A stretch of DNA of 64,000 nucleotides from Cernens ardua (GTDB lineage: Bacteria; Pseudomonadota; Gammaproteobacteria; Pseudomonadales; Halomonadaceae), in the NCBI RefSeq assembly GCF_051251085.1, contig NZ_JBPCZH010000007.1:1-64000 (forward strand). The letters run 5' to 3'. Under the pieces are notes generated by a model that did no database searches, was not told where the DNA came from, and saw only the letters and a list, made by a program, of their open reading frames with translations. Shown piece after piece: positions 35,999 to 45,015 of this stretch. Each line of letters begins with the position of its first letter. The first letter of the stretch is position 1. A program made the translations under genes and the position numbers.

Positions 35999-36721
35999 AT
36001 GTCTATATCCCTTTCTGGCAAAGATATGTTGCGTTGTGCTCTTAAAGGGCTCGTTATATGTCTGGCATTCTTCATTGTACTGTCCGTTTTGAGTGTACTG
36101 GTTTTTCGTTGGATACCCGTGCCGGTTTCTTCCGTGATGGTGCAGCGGGAGGTCGAAGCTCTGGTATCAGGCAAAGCCCTGTCTTACCACTATGATTGGG
36201 TGAGTTATGAGGAGATTTCGCCACAACTGAAGATGGCAGTCATCACCAGTGAAGATCAGCTGTTTCCTTTTCATCATGGGTTTGATCAACATCAAATCGA
36301 GATGGCCTTGCGTAGTTGGAGGGCCGGGGATGCTCTACGGGGTGCCAGTACGTTGAGTCAGCAAACATCAAAGAATATCTGGCTCTGGACTGACTCTGAC
36401 TGGGTACGAAAAGGGATAGAAGCATGGTTCACCGTTTTGATCGAGGCGATGTGGCCCAAGCATCGGATTCTGGAAATGTATCTTAATCTCGCTGAATGGG
36501 GGCCAGGCATTTATGGGGCTCAGGCTGCTGCAGAACACTATTTCGGTACCAGCGCTGCACATTTGACAGAGCGTCAGGCTGAACTGCTGGCATCTGTATT
36601 GCCTGCACCCTCGATGTGGAGCCCTGTGCATCCGGATCAACATATCCTTGAACACGTTGGGTGGATCAGCCGTCAGGAAGCCCAGTTGGGAGGATTGCGT
36701 TATCTGGATAATGTTCATTAA
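35999..36721 (+). CDS. mtgA: Monofunctional biosynthetic peptidoglycan transglycosylase
   Basis: A 240-residue glycosyltransferase (family GT51) that polymerises lipid II into glycan strands. One N-terminal membrane anchor is at residues ~16-38. The catalytic motifs are visible: SEDQLFPFHHGFD (~83-95, with the first catalytic Glu), RGASTLSQQTSKNIWLW (~113-129), and EMYLNLAEWGPGIYGAQAAA (~158-177). There is no transpeptidase domain, which fits MtgA and not a class A PBP. The ribosome-binding site is weak. Confidence 0.93.
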   Translation: MSISLSGKDMLRCALKGLVICLAFFIVLSVLSVLVFRWIPVPVSSVMVQREVEALVSGKALSYHYDWVSYEEISPQLKMAVITSEDQLFPFHHGFDQHQIEMALRSWRAGDALRGASTLSQQTSKNIWLWTDSDWVRKGIEAWFTVLIEAMWPKHRILEMYLNLAEWGPGIYGAQAAAEHYFGTSAAHLTERQAELLASVLPAPSMWSPVHPDQHILEHVGWISRQEAQLGGLRYLDNVH

Positions 36722-36953
36722 GATCACTTTATGTGGGTATATCGTATAAAGTAAATAGACCATCTGCCGATATATTCTCATCAGTCAAGAGGATCTCCTG
36801 CTTAGCGGGAAGGCTTGGATGTGCTTTATGTCGGCTTGAAACCTGCTGATATTTAGAGAAAATGTTCGAATTGGCGTAGAATTGTGCCTGGCATGCTGCA
36901 GATTATGTTGTAAGCTGGGTTGTAAACTTTACAGAGCCTTCAGGTAGCTACTT

Positions 36954-37670
36954 ATGTCCGAAACTCTTTCCACTAAAGATTCCAAGGTTTCCGTCTTCCG
37001 GGCCTGGGGAATCCACGCATTTACCGCCAGCGGTGTTATTCTCGGGATGATGGCCCTGTTGTCTCTTGTCAATGGTGACGCTGTCTCTTGCCTGTTATGG
37101 TTAGGGGTAGCCATGATGGTAGATGGCGTTGATGGGAACCTTGCCCGAAAATACGAAATCAAACGTATCCTGCCCAACTTTGATGGTGTCATACTGGATA
37201 TGGTGATTGACTACCTGACATGGTCATTTGTCCCCGCCATTTTTATCTACGAATTTATTCCTTTGCCTCATTTTCTGGGATTGCCGGCAATATTCGTTAT
37301 TTTGCTCTCTTCCATGTTCTGTTACTGCAATGTCAATGCGAAGAGCGAAGACTCCTACTTTGTAGGTTTTCCTGCCGCATGGAATATCGTTGCGGCCTAT
37401 TTTTATATTTTTCCGCAGCAGCCCTGGGTTACCTTTGCCATTATCGTAGTCCTGGCTGCGTTGACTGTGAGCTCCATCAAATTTCTTCACCCCTTCAGGG
37501 TTAAGCAATTGATGCCACTTAATATTGCAGTCACTGTCCTGTGGTGTGTTTGCATGACGGTATTGATCATCAATCAGCAACACCCGGTATGGGCGGTTTA
37601 TAGCCTGATTGCAACGTCCATCTATTTCGCAGGTATGTGCATCCTGAGGACCGCGCGTGAATGGTTATAA
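36954..37670 (+). CDS. pcs: Phosphatidylcholine synthase
   Basis: A 238-residue membrane enzyme of the CDP-alcohol phosphotransferase family that joins CDP-diacylglycerol and choline to give phosphatidylcholine. It has about eight hydrophobic segments and the Pcs form of the catalytic motif, DGVDGNLARKYEIKRILPN followed by FDGVILDMVIDYLTW, with the conserved Asp residues. It lies between mtgA and a convergent TSUP permease with no choline-uptake gene beside it. A strong terminator follows. Confidence 0.88.
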   Translation: MSETLSTKDSKVSVFRAWGIHAFTASGVILGMMALLSLVNGDAVSCLLWLGVAMMVDGVDGNLARKYEIKRILPNFDGVILDMVIDYLTWSFVPAIFIYEFIPLPHFLGLPAIFVILLSSMFCYCNVNAKSEDSYFVGFPAAWNIVAAYFYIFPQQPWVTFAIIVVLAALTVSSIKFLHPFRVKQLMPLNIAVTVLWCVCMTVLIINQQHPVWAVYSLIATSIYFAGMCILRTAREWL

Positions 37671-37743
37671 CGGGATGGATCACCGGATTTTACCGCGTGC
37701 TATGAAAGAGTGAATGGCTATTGTTGCTATTGAATATTCAAAT

Positions 37744-37773
37744 AAAAAAGGAGGCTTTGAGCCTCCTTTTTTT
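37744..37773. terminator. Bidirectional Rho-independent terminator
   Basis: AAAAAAGGAGGC and GCCTCCTTTTTT arms around TTTGA, with T runs on both strands. It separates pcs from the convergent TSUP gene. Confidence 0.92.
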
Positions 37774-37816
37774 ATGTTCAAAATAGTGAAAATACCCTTC
37801 GCATTGGCATTCTCTT

Positions 37817-38578
37817 CTAAACATTAACCCAAAGATATCGCCCGAGCATGCACAGACACATAATGACGATGAGCGGCCGAATAAAAGCTGCCCCCCCACC
37901 AATGACAGTTAATGATCCGAGATAAGCGCCGATCAGTTGGCCCATCAGCATTGCCAAACCTATTATCCAAATGACTTTGCCACTTACAATAAAAATCAAT
38001 AAGGACGCGATATTACTGGCGAGGTTGAAGGCTTTGGCGTTCGCAGTTGCCCTGACTAATTGCCTCCCCCGACAGGCGACTTCAGCAAGAGAAAAGAAAG
38101 AACCTGTTCCCGGACCAAAAAAGCCATCGTAAAATCCGATGAGAGGAATAATGGTACGGTCGTAGAGCGCTTCACTCATACGAGGGGTGCTTTCTATTTT
38201 TCCTGCCGTCGGTGCGAAGAGGAAGTACAAGGCGATAATCGTCAGGACGATTGGCACCACGATCATTAAAAAATGAGGCGTAATCCTCTGGATCAAAAGC
38301 GTTCCCACGACAGAGCCGAGGAATGCCATACAGAAGGGAACCTTGAGTGATCTCAGGTGCAGTTGCTTTTTTCGCCATAGGGTGAGGGTAGAGGTAAATG
38401 TACCGGCGCTGGCTTGTAACTTGTTGGTAGCCAACAAAACGATGGGAGGAAGCTGGTACAACATCAGAACCGGCACCGTGATGAGTCCTCCACCTCCGGC
38501 AATGGTATCGATGAATCCGGCCACACATGCAATACCGGCAAGTGGAAGAAGCAGAGTGATTATTGTGTGCGGATCCAT
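37817..38578 (-). CDS. TSUP family permease (YfcA/TauE/SafE type)
   Basis: A 253-residue membrane protein with seven to eight hydrophobic segments. It has the two half-repeats of the TSUP family: AGFIDTIAGGGGLITVPVLM (~19-38, like YfcA) and GFYDGFFGPGTGSFFSLAEV (~148-167). TSUP proteins export sulfite, sulfoacetate or other small organosulfur anions; YfcA has no settled substrate. It follows pyrB on the same strand after 96 bases. Confidence 0.87.
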   Translation of the reverse strand: MDPHTIITLLLPLAGIACVAGFIDTIAGGGGLITVPVLMLYQLPPIVLLATNKLQASAGTFTSTLTLWRKKQLHLRSLKVPFCMAFLGSVVGTLLIQRITPHFLMIVVPIVLTIIALYFLFAPTAGKIESTPRMSEALYDRTIIPLIGFYDGFFGPGTGSFFSLAEVACRGRQLVRATANAKAFNLASNIASLLIFIVSGKVIWIIGLAMLMGQLIGAYLGSLTVIGGGAAFIRPLIVIMCLCMLGRYLWVNV

Positions 38579-38674
38579 ACTTGTTGGCAGCTCCCCAATT
38601 GAAGATTCCCGTGGTTATGATGTTTGCCGACACATCAGGCCACGGGTAAGGAGTAAAGAATACTTATTGGTATT

Positions 38675-39709
38675 TCATCCTTGAAGTTGCTCATTTACTC
38701 CAATTTGAGCTGGTGTCTTCCAGGTAACATCTGTGAGGTGTTTATCGAACGTGTCTTCAATTCCCATTAGGCGTGCAAAAATAGCCATACGTACAGGGAT
38801 ACCATTATCTGTTTGTCGGAAAATGGCGAGGCGTGGATCATCATTCAGGTCATTGCTTAGATCGTTGGCACCCGGGCGGCTGTCACGAGGGAGAGGGTGC
38901 ATGACGATTGTATTCTGGTTGCCACGGCTATCCAGAAAAGCCTTGTTGACCCTGAACTCGTCACTGATGCCATTGAAGCTTTCGACCATTTCCTGAGTAA
39001 AGCGCTCTTTTTGGATACGTGTCGCATAGACAACATCAATATCGGCGAAGTGTTCATTCAGGCTCTCACGAATTTCCACTTTGTGTCCGCGGTTAACGAC
39101 CAGATCGATCAGGTAATCGGGCATTTCCAGTCCAACTGGCGCAACAAGTGTGAAATGCAGCGAGTGATAAAGAGAGAGGAGTTTGATCAGGGAATGAACT
39201 GTGCGACCGTATTTGAGGTCACCTGTCATTAGAATATGCGCACCATCCAGCGGTCGACCAATGCGGTTGAATTCCTTTTGGATTGTGTAGAGGTCAAGGA
39301 GCGCCTGGCTGGGGTGTTCTCCGGGACCATCGCCACCATTAATAACAGGTATATTGATGGATTCGGCAAACTCAGCCACAGAACCAAGGTCCGGATGCCG
39401 CATAACGATGGCATCACAATATCCGCCAAGTACACGCGCAGTGTCTGTGAGTGTTTCACCTTTTGCCATGGAAGAGAAGGTAAAACCGGTAGTATCACAT
39501 ACCGAGCCACCCAGGCGGGAGAAAGCGGTATGAAAACTGATACGAGTACGGGTACTGGCTTCAAAGAACAGGTTACCCAAAATGGCGCCTTCAAGAATTC
39601 GGCATACCTTCTTGCGATGGGCGATAGGTTCCATTCGTTGGGCAATGCTGAAAATACGGGCAATCTCGGTGCGATCAAGTTGATCGACAGAGAGAAGGTG
39701 AGAGAGCAT
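38675..39709 (-). CDS. pyrB: Aspartate carbamoyltransferase catalytic subunit
   Basis: A 344-residue enzyme that forms N-carbamoyl-aspartate, the first committed step of pyrimidine synthesis. It has FEASTRTRISF (~49-59), the carbamoyl-phosphate site, GDGPGEHPSQALLDLYTI (~125-142), GDLKYGRTVHSL, and HPLPRDSRPG. It has a C-terminal extension of roughly 30 residues compared with E. coli PyrB, and no pyrI lies nearby. AGGAG eight bases before the ATG at 39709 decides the start over the frame opening at 39733. Confidence 0.94.
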   Translation of the reverse strand: MLSHLLSVDQLDRTEIARIFSIAQRMEPIAHRKKVCRILEGAILGNLFFEASTRTRISFHTAFSRLGGSVCDTTGFTFSSMAKGETLTDTARVLGGYCDAIVMRHPDLGSVAEFAESINIPVINGGDGPGEHPSQALLDLYTIQKEFNRIGRPLDGAHILMTGDLKYGRTVHSLIKLLSLYHSLHFTLVAPVGLEMPDYLIDLVVNRGHKVEIRESLNEHFADIDVVYATRIQKERFTQEMVESFNGISDEFRVNKAFLDSRGNQNTIVMHPLPRDSRPGANDLSNDLNDDPRLAIFRQTDNGIPVRMAIFARLMGIEDTFDKHLTDVTWKTPAQIGVNEQLQG

Positions 39710-40066
39710 GCAAAATCTCCTGAAAAGTGGCAATGCATACTAAAGTGTACCACTGCTTGGCCTATGAATGAGACTGTTCGCCAATAAAATAAAAAGTAAT
39801 TTAATGTAAATTATGCGGCATTAATGTTACTAAAACCCATGTTGTTTCATGATGTTACAAAAACATGAATTTTTTTGCGTGGTCAGGGTTGAATTAGTGG
39901 GGATTAAGCAGCAGTTTAGGGTAGACACAATTGTTGGACCCATTCGGATTGGTGGCCGCAAATTTATAGAAAGGCTCCGGTTCCAAAAAAAATGGATGAC
40001 TGATTGAACTCAATTCGTTCCCAGCCGTCCTAATTGTGTAAATTCAAAGATTCTATCGGAGAGATT
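39710..40066. other. AT-rich intergenic region between pyrB and the DUF4168-like gene
   Basis: About 355 bases without a gene. The region from 39780 to 39880 is AT-rich and should hold the divergent promoters. No attenuator peptide for pyrB could be recognised. Confidence 0.4.
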
Positions 40067-40456
40067 ATGAAACGCACTAATGCTATCATCTCAGCTGCAC
40101 TCCTTTCTGTAAGCGCTGTCGCTGCACCTGCCGTTTACGCACAGGCTGCATCTTCTGCAACTTCTTCCGCTGCATCTGCCGCTTCACAGAATTTCAGCGA
40201 TGCTCAGCTGAAAAGCTTCGCTAATGCCACTCAACGTGTTGTATCTCTCTCCCAGGATTACACCAAACAGCTTCAGGCTGCTGGCAAGGATACGACCAAG
40301 GTTGCTCAGATTCGTCGTGAAGCCAATACCAAAATGGTTGATGCCGTGAAGAAAAGCGGTCTTTCCGTATCAAAATTCAACCAGATTGGTCAATCCATCG
40401 AGCAGAACCCTCAGCTTCTGAAACGTGTTCAGGGCATGGTTCATCAAGCCAAGTAA
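40067..40456 (+). CDS. Secreted DUF4168-like protein
   Basis: A 129-residue exported protein. The signal peptide runs to about residue 25 (MKRT start, cleavage after VYA), followed by an Ala/Ser-rich spacer and a compact helical region beginning FSDAQLKSFANATQRVV. That region resembles DUF4168, a small family of periplasmic proteins of unknown role. It contains the typical QNPQLLKRVQ-like C-terminal segment. GGAGAG five bases upstream fixes the start over the frame at 40034. A terminator follows. Confidence 0.78.
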   Translation: MKRTNAIISAALLSVSAVAAPAVYAQAASSATSSAASAASQNFSDAQLKSFANATQRVVSLSQDYTKQLQAAGKDTTKVAQIRREANTKMVDAVKKSGLSVSKFNQIGQSIEQNPQLLKRVQGMVHQAK

Positions 40457-40551
40457 TAGTCTGTTAGAGGTCAATTGATGTTTTGAATCAGATTTTCCAT
40501 GACCGAGTACAGGTTTACCCGGTTATCTTCAGCATCAATAACCGCACAGTC

Positions 40552-40584
40552 AAAGCCCTGTTTCTCCTGAAGCAGGGCTTTTTT
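40552..40584 (+). terminator. Rho-independent terminator after the DUF4168-like gene
   Basis: AAAGCCCTG and CAGGGCTTT arms around a 12-base loop, then TTT. It lies about 95 bases past the stop codon. Confidence 0.85.
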
Positions 40585-40700
40585 GTGTGCTTAACCATAG
40601 GCGCGTATGATTGGGCACACGTTGCCACTTTAGGGTACACTGGTGCCCTGTTTTGAATGCGCACTATCGCGCTTTTTTCCCTTCTGTTTATATCTGAATA

Positions 40701-41792
40701 ATGTCTGATACTTCTTCCAATATGCTTACCGTATGTCCCAGTGAATGGCTGCTTTATTGTCGCCCCGGTCTGGAAGCTGATCTTGTTGCTGAATTGAGTG
40801 ACCACTTGGCTGATGAAGCTGTTGAGCTGGAGCATGAGCTGTATGCAGGGTATGTTCGTGTCATTTCCATCGACAATAAGCCGTTGAATGAACTACAGCG
40901 CCATGTTCCGCTGGAAGCTCTGGTGTTTGCGAGGCAGTCATTAATTGCCTTGCCGCCAATGAAGGGGCTGGACAAGGGCGAGCGCATGAAAGCGATTGTT
41001 TCCCAGTTGAAAGAAGTGGGCTGGAGCGTTGACTCCATTCTCGTCGAGACACCGGATACCAATGAAGGGAAAGCTCTTGCCGGTTTGGCAAAGTCGCTCA
41101 TGCGCCCATTGGAGAGCCACCTTGGCAAGAAGAACATTCTTCGCCGTCGGGCAGGGAAACGCAGGCTGCATGTTTTTCTCACTGATGAAAAAGAAATACA
41201 GTTGGGTTTAAGTTTTCCCGGCAATCGGAGCGAACATCCCAATGGTATTCTGCGATTGAAATTTCCTCCGACGGCGCCCAGCCGTTCCACCCTGAAACTG
41301 GAAGAGGCATGGCATCAGTTTATTCCTCATGACCGCTGGGAAGATATCCTTGCTGCCGGCAGCACAGCGGCGGATTTGGGAGCGGCTCCCGGTGGCTGGA
41401 CCTGGCAGTTGGTGCATCGAGGCATGCAAGTGTTTGCCATTGATAATGGCCCGATGGATAAGCGTCTAATGAGTACAGGCATGGTAGAGCATCTCAAGGA
41501 AGATGGTCTTAAATGGTTGCCTGAAACGCCTATCGACTGGTTAGTATGCGATATGGTAGAGCGGCCTATTCGAGTGATAGAAGTCATGAGCGAATGGTTG
41601 ATGGGTGGCCATTGTCGCTATGCTATCTTCAATTTGAAACTTCCCATGAAAAAGCGTTGGGAAGCAGTAAGAGAGTGTCTTGAATATCTGGATGAAGCCT
41701 TGGATCAGGCACACGTTAAGGTGTACCGTCGGGCACGTCAGCTCTTCCATGACCGAGAAGAAGTCACTGTATTTGTGGAGGTCTTGAAATAA
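40701..41792 (+). CDS. rlmM: 23S rRNA 2'-O-ribose C2498 methyltransferase RlmM
   Basis: A 363-residue SAM-dependent methyltransferase that modifies C2498 of 23S rRNA. The N-terminal half is a THUMP-like RNA-binding region; the C-terminal Rossmann domain has AADLGAAPGGWTWQLVHRGM (~221-240) and WLVCDMVERP (~280-289), with the catalytic Asp and Lys residues around FNLKLPMKKRW. Length matches E. coli RlmM (366). The last base of its TAA stop is the first base of the tusA ATG, so the two genes are coupled. Confidence 0.93.
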   Translation: MSDTSSNMLTVCPSEWLLYCRPGLEADLVAELSDHLADEAVELEHELYAGYVRVISIDNKPLNELQRHVPLEALVFARQSLIALPPMKGLDKGERMKAIVSQLKEVGWSVDSILVETPDTNEGKALAGLAKSLMRPLESHLGKKNILRRRAGKRRLHVFLTDEKEIQLGLSFPGNRSEHPNGILRLKFPPTAPSRSTLKLEEAWHQFIPHDRWEDILAAGSTAADLGAAPGGWTWQLVHRGMQVFAIDNGPMDKRLMSTGMVEHLKEDGLKWLPETPIDWLVCDMVERPIRVIEVMSEWLMGGHCRYAIFNLKLPMKKRWEAVRECLEYLDEALDQAHVKVYRRARQLFHDREEVTVFVEVLK

Positions 41793-42061
41793 TGGATGCC
41801 GAAATTCCTGAATCAATTGGCCGGTCGGATGCTGAGTTGGACACGCGTGGGCTGTATTGCCCCGAACCCATCATGATGATGCACAATAAAGTCAGGGATA
41901 TGGCTTCCGATCAACTTTTATTGGTTAAGGCGACAGACCCTGCCACGGAACGTGATATACCCCAATTCTGTAGTTTTCTTGGTCATGAGCTACTTCAACA
42001 GGAAGAGGTCACTTCAGATGATGGCGAACGTGTGTATTACTACCTTGTAAAACTGGGATGA
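41792..42061 (+). CDS. tusA: Sulfurtransferase TusA family protein
   Basis: An 89-residue protein with the TusA/SirA signature DTRGLYCPEPIMMMHNKVRDM (split here as residues 17-37), in which Cys23 of CPxP is the sulfur-carrying residue. TusA relays sulfur from IscS toward thiolation of tRNA wobble uridine and other acceptors. The gene overlaps the rlmM stop codon by one base (TAATG), so they form an operon. Confidence 0.9.
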   Translation: MDAEIPESIGRSDAELDTRGLYCPEPIMMMHNKVRDMASDQLLLVKATDPATERDIPQFCSFLGHELLQQEEVTSDDGERVYYYLVKLG

Positions 42062-42213
42062 TGGTATTTTATCGCTGCAAGCTTTTGAGAACGTGCTTCC
42101 CCCGGTTTCAACCCATTAATGTCGCATTTTGCTATCCCTCTTTCTCTACATCCGTGCCCATATTCAGATCAAATGTTAAAAGCTTGAGGTCGGTGTAAAG
42201 GTTTTAACTACAC

Positions 42214-42250
42214 CCCGAAAGTTGGACACCTATCCAACCCTCGGGCGTTT
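42214..42250 (+). terminator. Palindromic hairpin after rlmM-tusA, possible terminator or IS end remnant
   Basis: CCCGA-AA-GTTGGA and TCCAAC-CC-TCGGG arms around CACCTA, followed by CGTTTTGT. The tail is short for a terminator. The words GAAAGTTGGACAC and TCCAACCC recall the terminal repeats of IS3-family elements, but no transposase is present. Confidence 0.45.
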
Positions 42251-42310
42251 TGTACAAATATGAAGTGGAATTATCTGTGGTGATGGGTGTTAAAGGCCCC
42301 CGGGTTGGGT

Positions 42311-43003
42311 TTAGGGCGCATCATTCACCATCATGGCGAGGGCTTCCAATGTCTCCGCATCCTGTTGCTTGATCCTATTGGCAATATTGCGTTGAAAATA
42401 GTAGAGCGCACCATGCCGTGCATTGGCCGAATAAATACAGTTGTCGTTCAGCAGGATAGGCGTGTCCTCGACGAGGTCTTCATCGACAAGCAATGCATCA
42501 ATCGAACCATCGCTGAAGAGGCGCCAGCCATGTACCTGTTTGAGCAGCCATGGAGCGCCTTCCTCATCCATACACAGGGCGTGCGTGCCTTGAGAATCAG
42601 GAATCTGCTGGATCTGGGTTACTTCGTCACAGGCTTCATAATCATAGTAGAGTGATGCCTGTTGCAATTCCTGAATCTTGTAGTCGGGGGGAGTATCGAA
42701 GAGCTCATTGGTTTCCGGGTCACGATAACCGACAAAGCTACCATATTCGGGATCATCCAGCTGTTGGCAAGGGGTTAGCTTGTCCATCCAGGGCACCATG
42801 CCCATCGGTTCACCATTTTCCTTCAAGGCCCAGGCAAGTACAGGCATCCCGTAGAGGGCTTCATCATCAGAAGCAAGGCGGTAAATCATTTCAAGGCCAT
42901 CCAGCTCGGGGGCCAGTCGGATGACACGCTGTTTGGCGCGGAAGTGGTTACGGCGACTAACAAAGTCAATCACGTTGGCAGGTTGGCGAAGCGGTGTGCC
43001 CAT
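42311..43003 (-). CDS. Conserved hypothetical acidic protein
   Basis: A 230-residue soluble protein that I do not recognise. It is acidic, with a basic N-terminus (DFVSRRNHFRAKQRVIRL), several Pro- and Trp-containing turns, and paired Asp/Glu residues; no signal peptide or membrane segment. ATG with GAGGAG seven bases upstream is a clear start. A 400-base region with small frames separates it from the MATE gene upstream on the same strand. I propose no function. Confidence 0.62.
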   Translation of the reverse strand: MGTPLRQPANVIDFVSRRNHFRAKQRVIRLAPELDGLEMIYRLASDDEALYGMPVLAWALKENGEPMGMVPWMDKLTPCQQLDDPEYGSFVGYRDPETNELFDTPPDYKIQELQQASLYYDYEACDEVTQIQQIPDSQGTHALCMDEEGAPWLLKQVHGWRLFSDGSIDALLVDEDLVEDTPILLNDNCIYSANARHGALYYFQRNIANRIKQQDAETLEALAMMVNDAP

Positions 43004-43060
43004 GAGACTCTCCTCAATGAGTGTGTCCGATAGTCTAGCCAGGCTTCAGATATACAGGCT

Positions 43061-43216
43061 TCAGTAAAGCACTGTGTTCTCTGGCTCCTGTTTCATATAG
43101 GGATAATGCTTCCCATAAGATTGGAGCAGGCTTTCCAAGGGAGGTAGTGCCCCCAACACATCTGCACACGTCCGCACAGGGCTTGCGCCACACCAGTAAC
43201 GTTTGCCGCGGTTCAT
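43061..43216 (-). CDS. Possible small protein or gene remnant (51 residues)
   Basis: The frame begins MNRGKRYWCGASPVRTC and ends in ENTVLY. Its start overlaps the stop of the small frame upstream at ATGA. The YWCGAS...TC spacing faintly recalls a decayed CDGSH iron-sulfur motif, but the CDGSH core itself is missing. There is no ribosome-binding site of its own; coupling to the upstream frame would be needed. It could equally be chance. Confidence 0.25.
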   Translation of the reverse strand: MNRGKRYWCGASPVRTCADVLGALPPLESLLQSYGKHYPYMKQEPENTVLY

Positions 43217-43320
43217 GGCGATCGTTGGAGAATCGATTCCTCGAATCCTTGCACGTTTGCCACGAATTCATCCGGTAAGGATCTCGAATATTCCTCAACC
43301 GGATGTTTTACTAATACCAT
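43213..43320 (-). CDS. Possible small protein or gene remnant (35 residues)
   Basis: The frame begins MVLVKHPVEEYSRSLPDEF and is open further upstream to the end of the MATE gene. AAGGGA lies three bases before the ATG, which is closer than ideal. Residue composition is protein-like (mixed charged and hydrophobic). No family is recognised. It may be the first half of the same broken gene as the frame that follows. Confidence 0.25.
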   Translation of the reverse strand: MVLVKHPVEEYSRSLPDEFVANVQGFEESILQRSP

Positions 43321-43408
43321 AGGTCCCTTACCAATTACTACAGGCGAATCGTCAAATATCGTTCTCTCATTCAGCGTCGTGTCTATTTCATGCGCTTCAG
43401 GCGCTTGC

Positions 43409-44803
43409 CTAATGACTTGGCAATGCAGACAATCGGCGTTTTGCCGTTCTTCTAGAGCGGATATAAAGCAGAAGGGCGGAGACGGTTAGGCTGATGATCA
43501 TGCCACACCAAAAACCGTAAATACCCAATCCATGCCATAGTCCCGGCACCCCGTATCCCAGTGGGATACCTGCGCCGAAACCAACAATCCAATAAGCGAA
43601 AAGGGTGATGATCATGGCCGCGCGCGTGTCCTTGTATCCCCGTAAAATGCCGCCAAGAGTGGATTGCAAGGCATCTGAAAGCTGGAACACCAAAGCAAAG
43701 TGCAACAACGTGACAGAGAGAGCGATCACATTTGCCTGATCACTGTAAAGCGTAGCCAGCCAGTGTCCGAACATAAACACAATGACATCATTAAAGAGCG
43801 CAAACAGCACCGCCAGGCGTAAGCCATTGAGTGCTTCCTTGCGTGCAAGGAAGGATGAGCCTTCTCCCATGCGTGTTCCCACACGGATTGTAAGTGCCAT
43901 ACCTAATGAAAGAGGCCCCATATAAAGAATACCGGAAATATTGACGGCTACTTCGTGAGCGGCAATGGCGACGGTGCCAAAAGTCGCGATTAGCAGAGCC
44001 ATGGTGGCGAACATCATGACTTCCGAAAAAATCGAAATACCGATAGGTAGCCCCAATCCCAGAAGATTTTTGATGATTGGCCAATTGGGGCGCTGAATAC
44101 CGTGTTTCCACAAATGAAGTGCACGAAAAGTGGGTGAGCAGTGGAAGTAGAACAGGATCAGCAATAAATCTGCCCACATGGCAAAGGCTGTTGTGATCCC
44201 GCATCCTTTTGCACCCATGGCGGGCAATCCAAAGTAGCCGAATACGAGACATACTCCCAATGGAATACTCAGTAACAGGCTCAGGATAGTGCAGAAAAGG
44301 GCGACACGGGTATTATTCATGCCTTCCGCGCATGAGCGTAGTGTCTGGAATAGCGCCAATGCTGGAATACCACATGCTGCGATACATAGATATGTGTGGG
44401 CCGAGTGTTGAACATTGGGAGCCACATGCATGGCGGCCAATACAAATGGCGTCAGAAATACAAGAATAAGGCTTGTGACTATCCCTAATAGAAGGGCAAT
44501 CCAGATCGATTGATGGATTTGCTCACGAAATTCGTTTACACGACCAGCACCTTTCAAATGGGCAATCACAGGGGTGAGCCCCATAAGTGTGCCATTCAAC
44601 AGAATGAAGATGGGTAGCCACAGGTTGCCGCTCAAGGAAACCGCGGCAAGATCCACGGTACCTGAACGCCCCGCCAGAATAATGGCACACGTGCTGATGC
44701 CCATTTGGGCCAATTGTGTTCCATAAAGTGGCAATGCCAATTTCACAAGTCGGATGGTCGCCGAACGGCGATCAAATGTTTGAGGTAAAGTGGAAGAGGA
44801 CAC
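43409..44803 (-). CDS. MATE family multidrug/sodium antiporter (NorM-like)
   Basis: A 464-residue membrane protein with 12 hydrophobic segments. It has the MATE N-terminal block LALPLYGTQLAQMGIST and the loop SLSGNLWLPIFILLNGTLMGLTPVIAHLKGAGR, and matches the NorM length. NorM pumps export cationic drugs in exchange for sodium or protons. The longest frame starts at 44911, but its first 36 residues are unlike the family. The GTG at 44803, with CGGAG about six bases upstream, gives the usual length and N-terminus. Confidence 0.88.
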   Translation of the reverse strand: MSSSTLPQTFDRRSATIRLVKLALPLYGTQLAQMGISTCAIILAGRSGTVDLAAVSLSGNLWLPIFILLNGTLMGLTPVIAHLKGAGRVNEFREQIHQSIWIALLLGIVTSLILVFLTPFVLAAMHVAPNVQHSAHTYLCIAACGIPALALFQTLRSCAEGMNNTRVALFCTILSLLLSIPLGVCLVFGYFGLPAMGAKGCGITTAFAMWADLLLILFYFHCSPTFRALHLWKHGIQRPNWPIIKNLLGLGLPIGISIFSEVMMFATMALLIATFGTVAIAAHEVAVNISGILYMGPLSLGMALTIRVGTRMGEGSSFLARKEALNGLRLAVLFALFNDVIVFMFGHWLATLYSDQANVIALSVTLLHFALVFQLSDALQSTLGGILRGYKDTRAAMIITLFAYWIVGFGAGIPLGYGVPGLWHGLGIYGFWCGMIISLTVSALLLYIRSRRTAKRRLSALPSH

Positions 44804-45015
44804 AAAGGCTCCGTCAGCAGAATCCAGGATCAGGAAGTTTAGCAGAGCCTGCTCAGTCGGGGGTGGATATGTATAATATACTTGCAAATAAAAGGGGCTG
44901 GCTGTTCTCATGCTTAACGTACTTATGCATTGTAAGCGAAGGCTTCATGCCCTTTTTGTGTTTGCATTGAAAATAAATCCTTATCCACTCGATAATAGGT
45001 TCTTTGCGGCCCTGG

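Larger units (their letters stand above)
43004..43408. other. Region between the MATE and hypothetical genes, with two small overlapping frames
   Basis: About 405 bases. On the minus strand a 35-codon frame (43320 to 43213) is followed by a 51-codon frame (43216 to 43061), overlapping at ATGA. These may be small genes or the remains of one gene split by a frameshift; see the separate entries. Confidence 0.4.
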
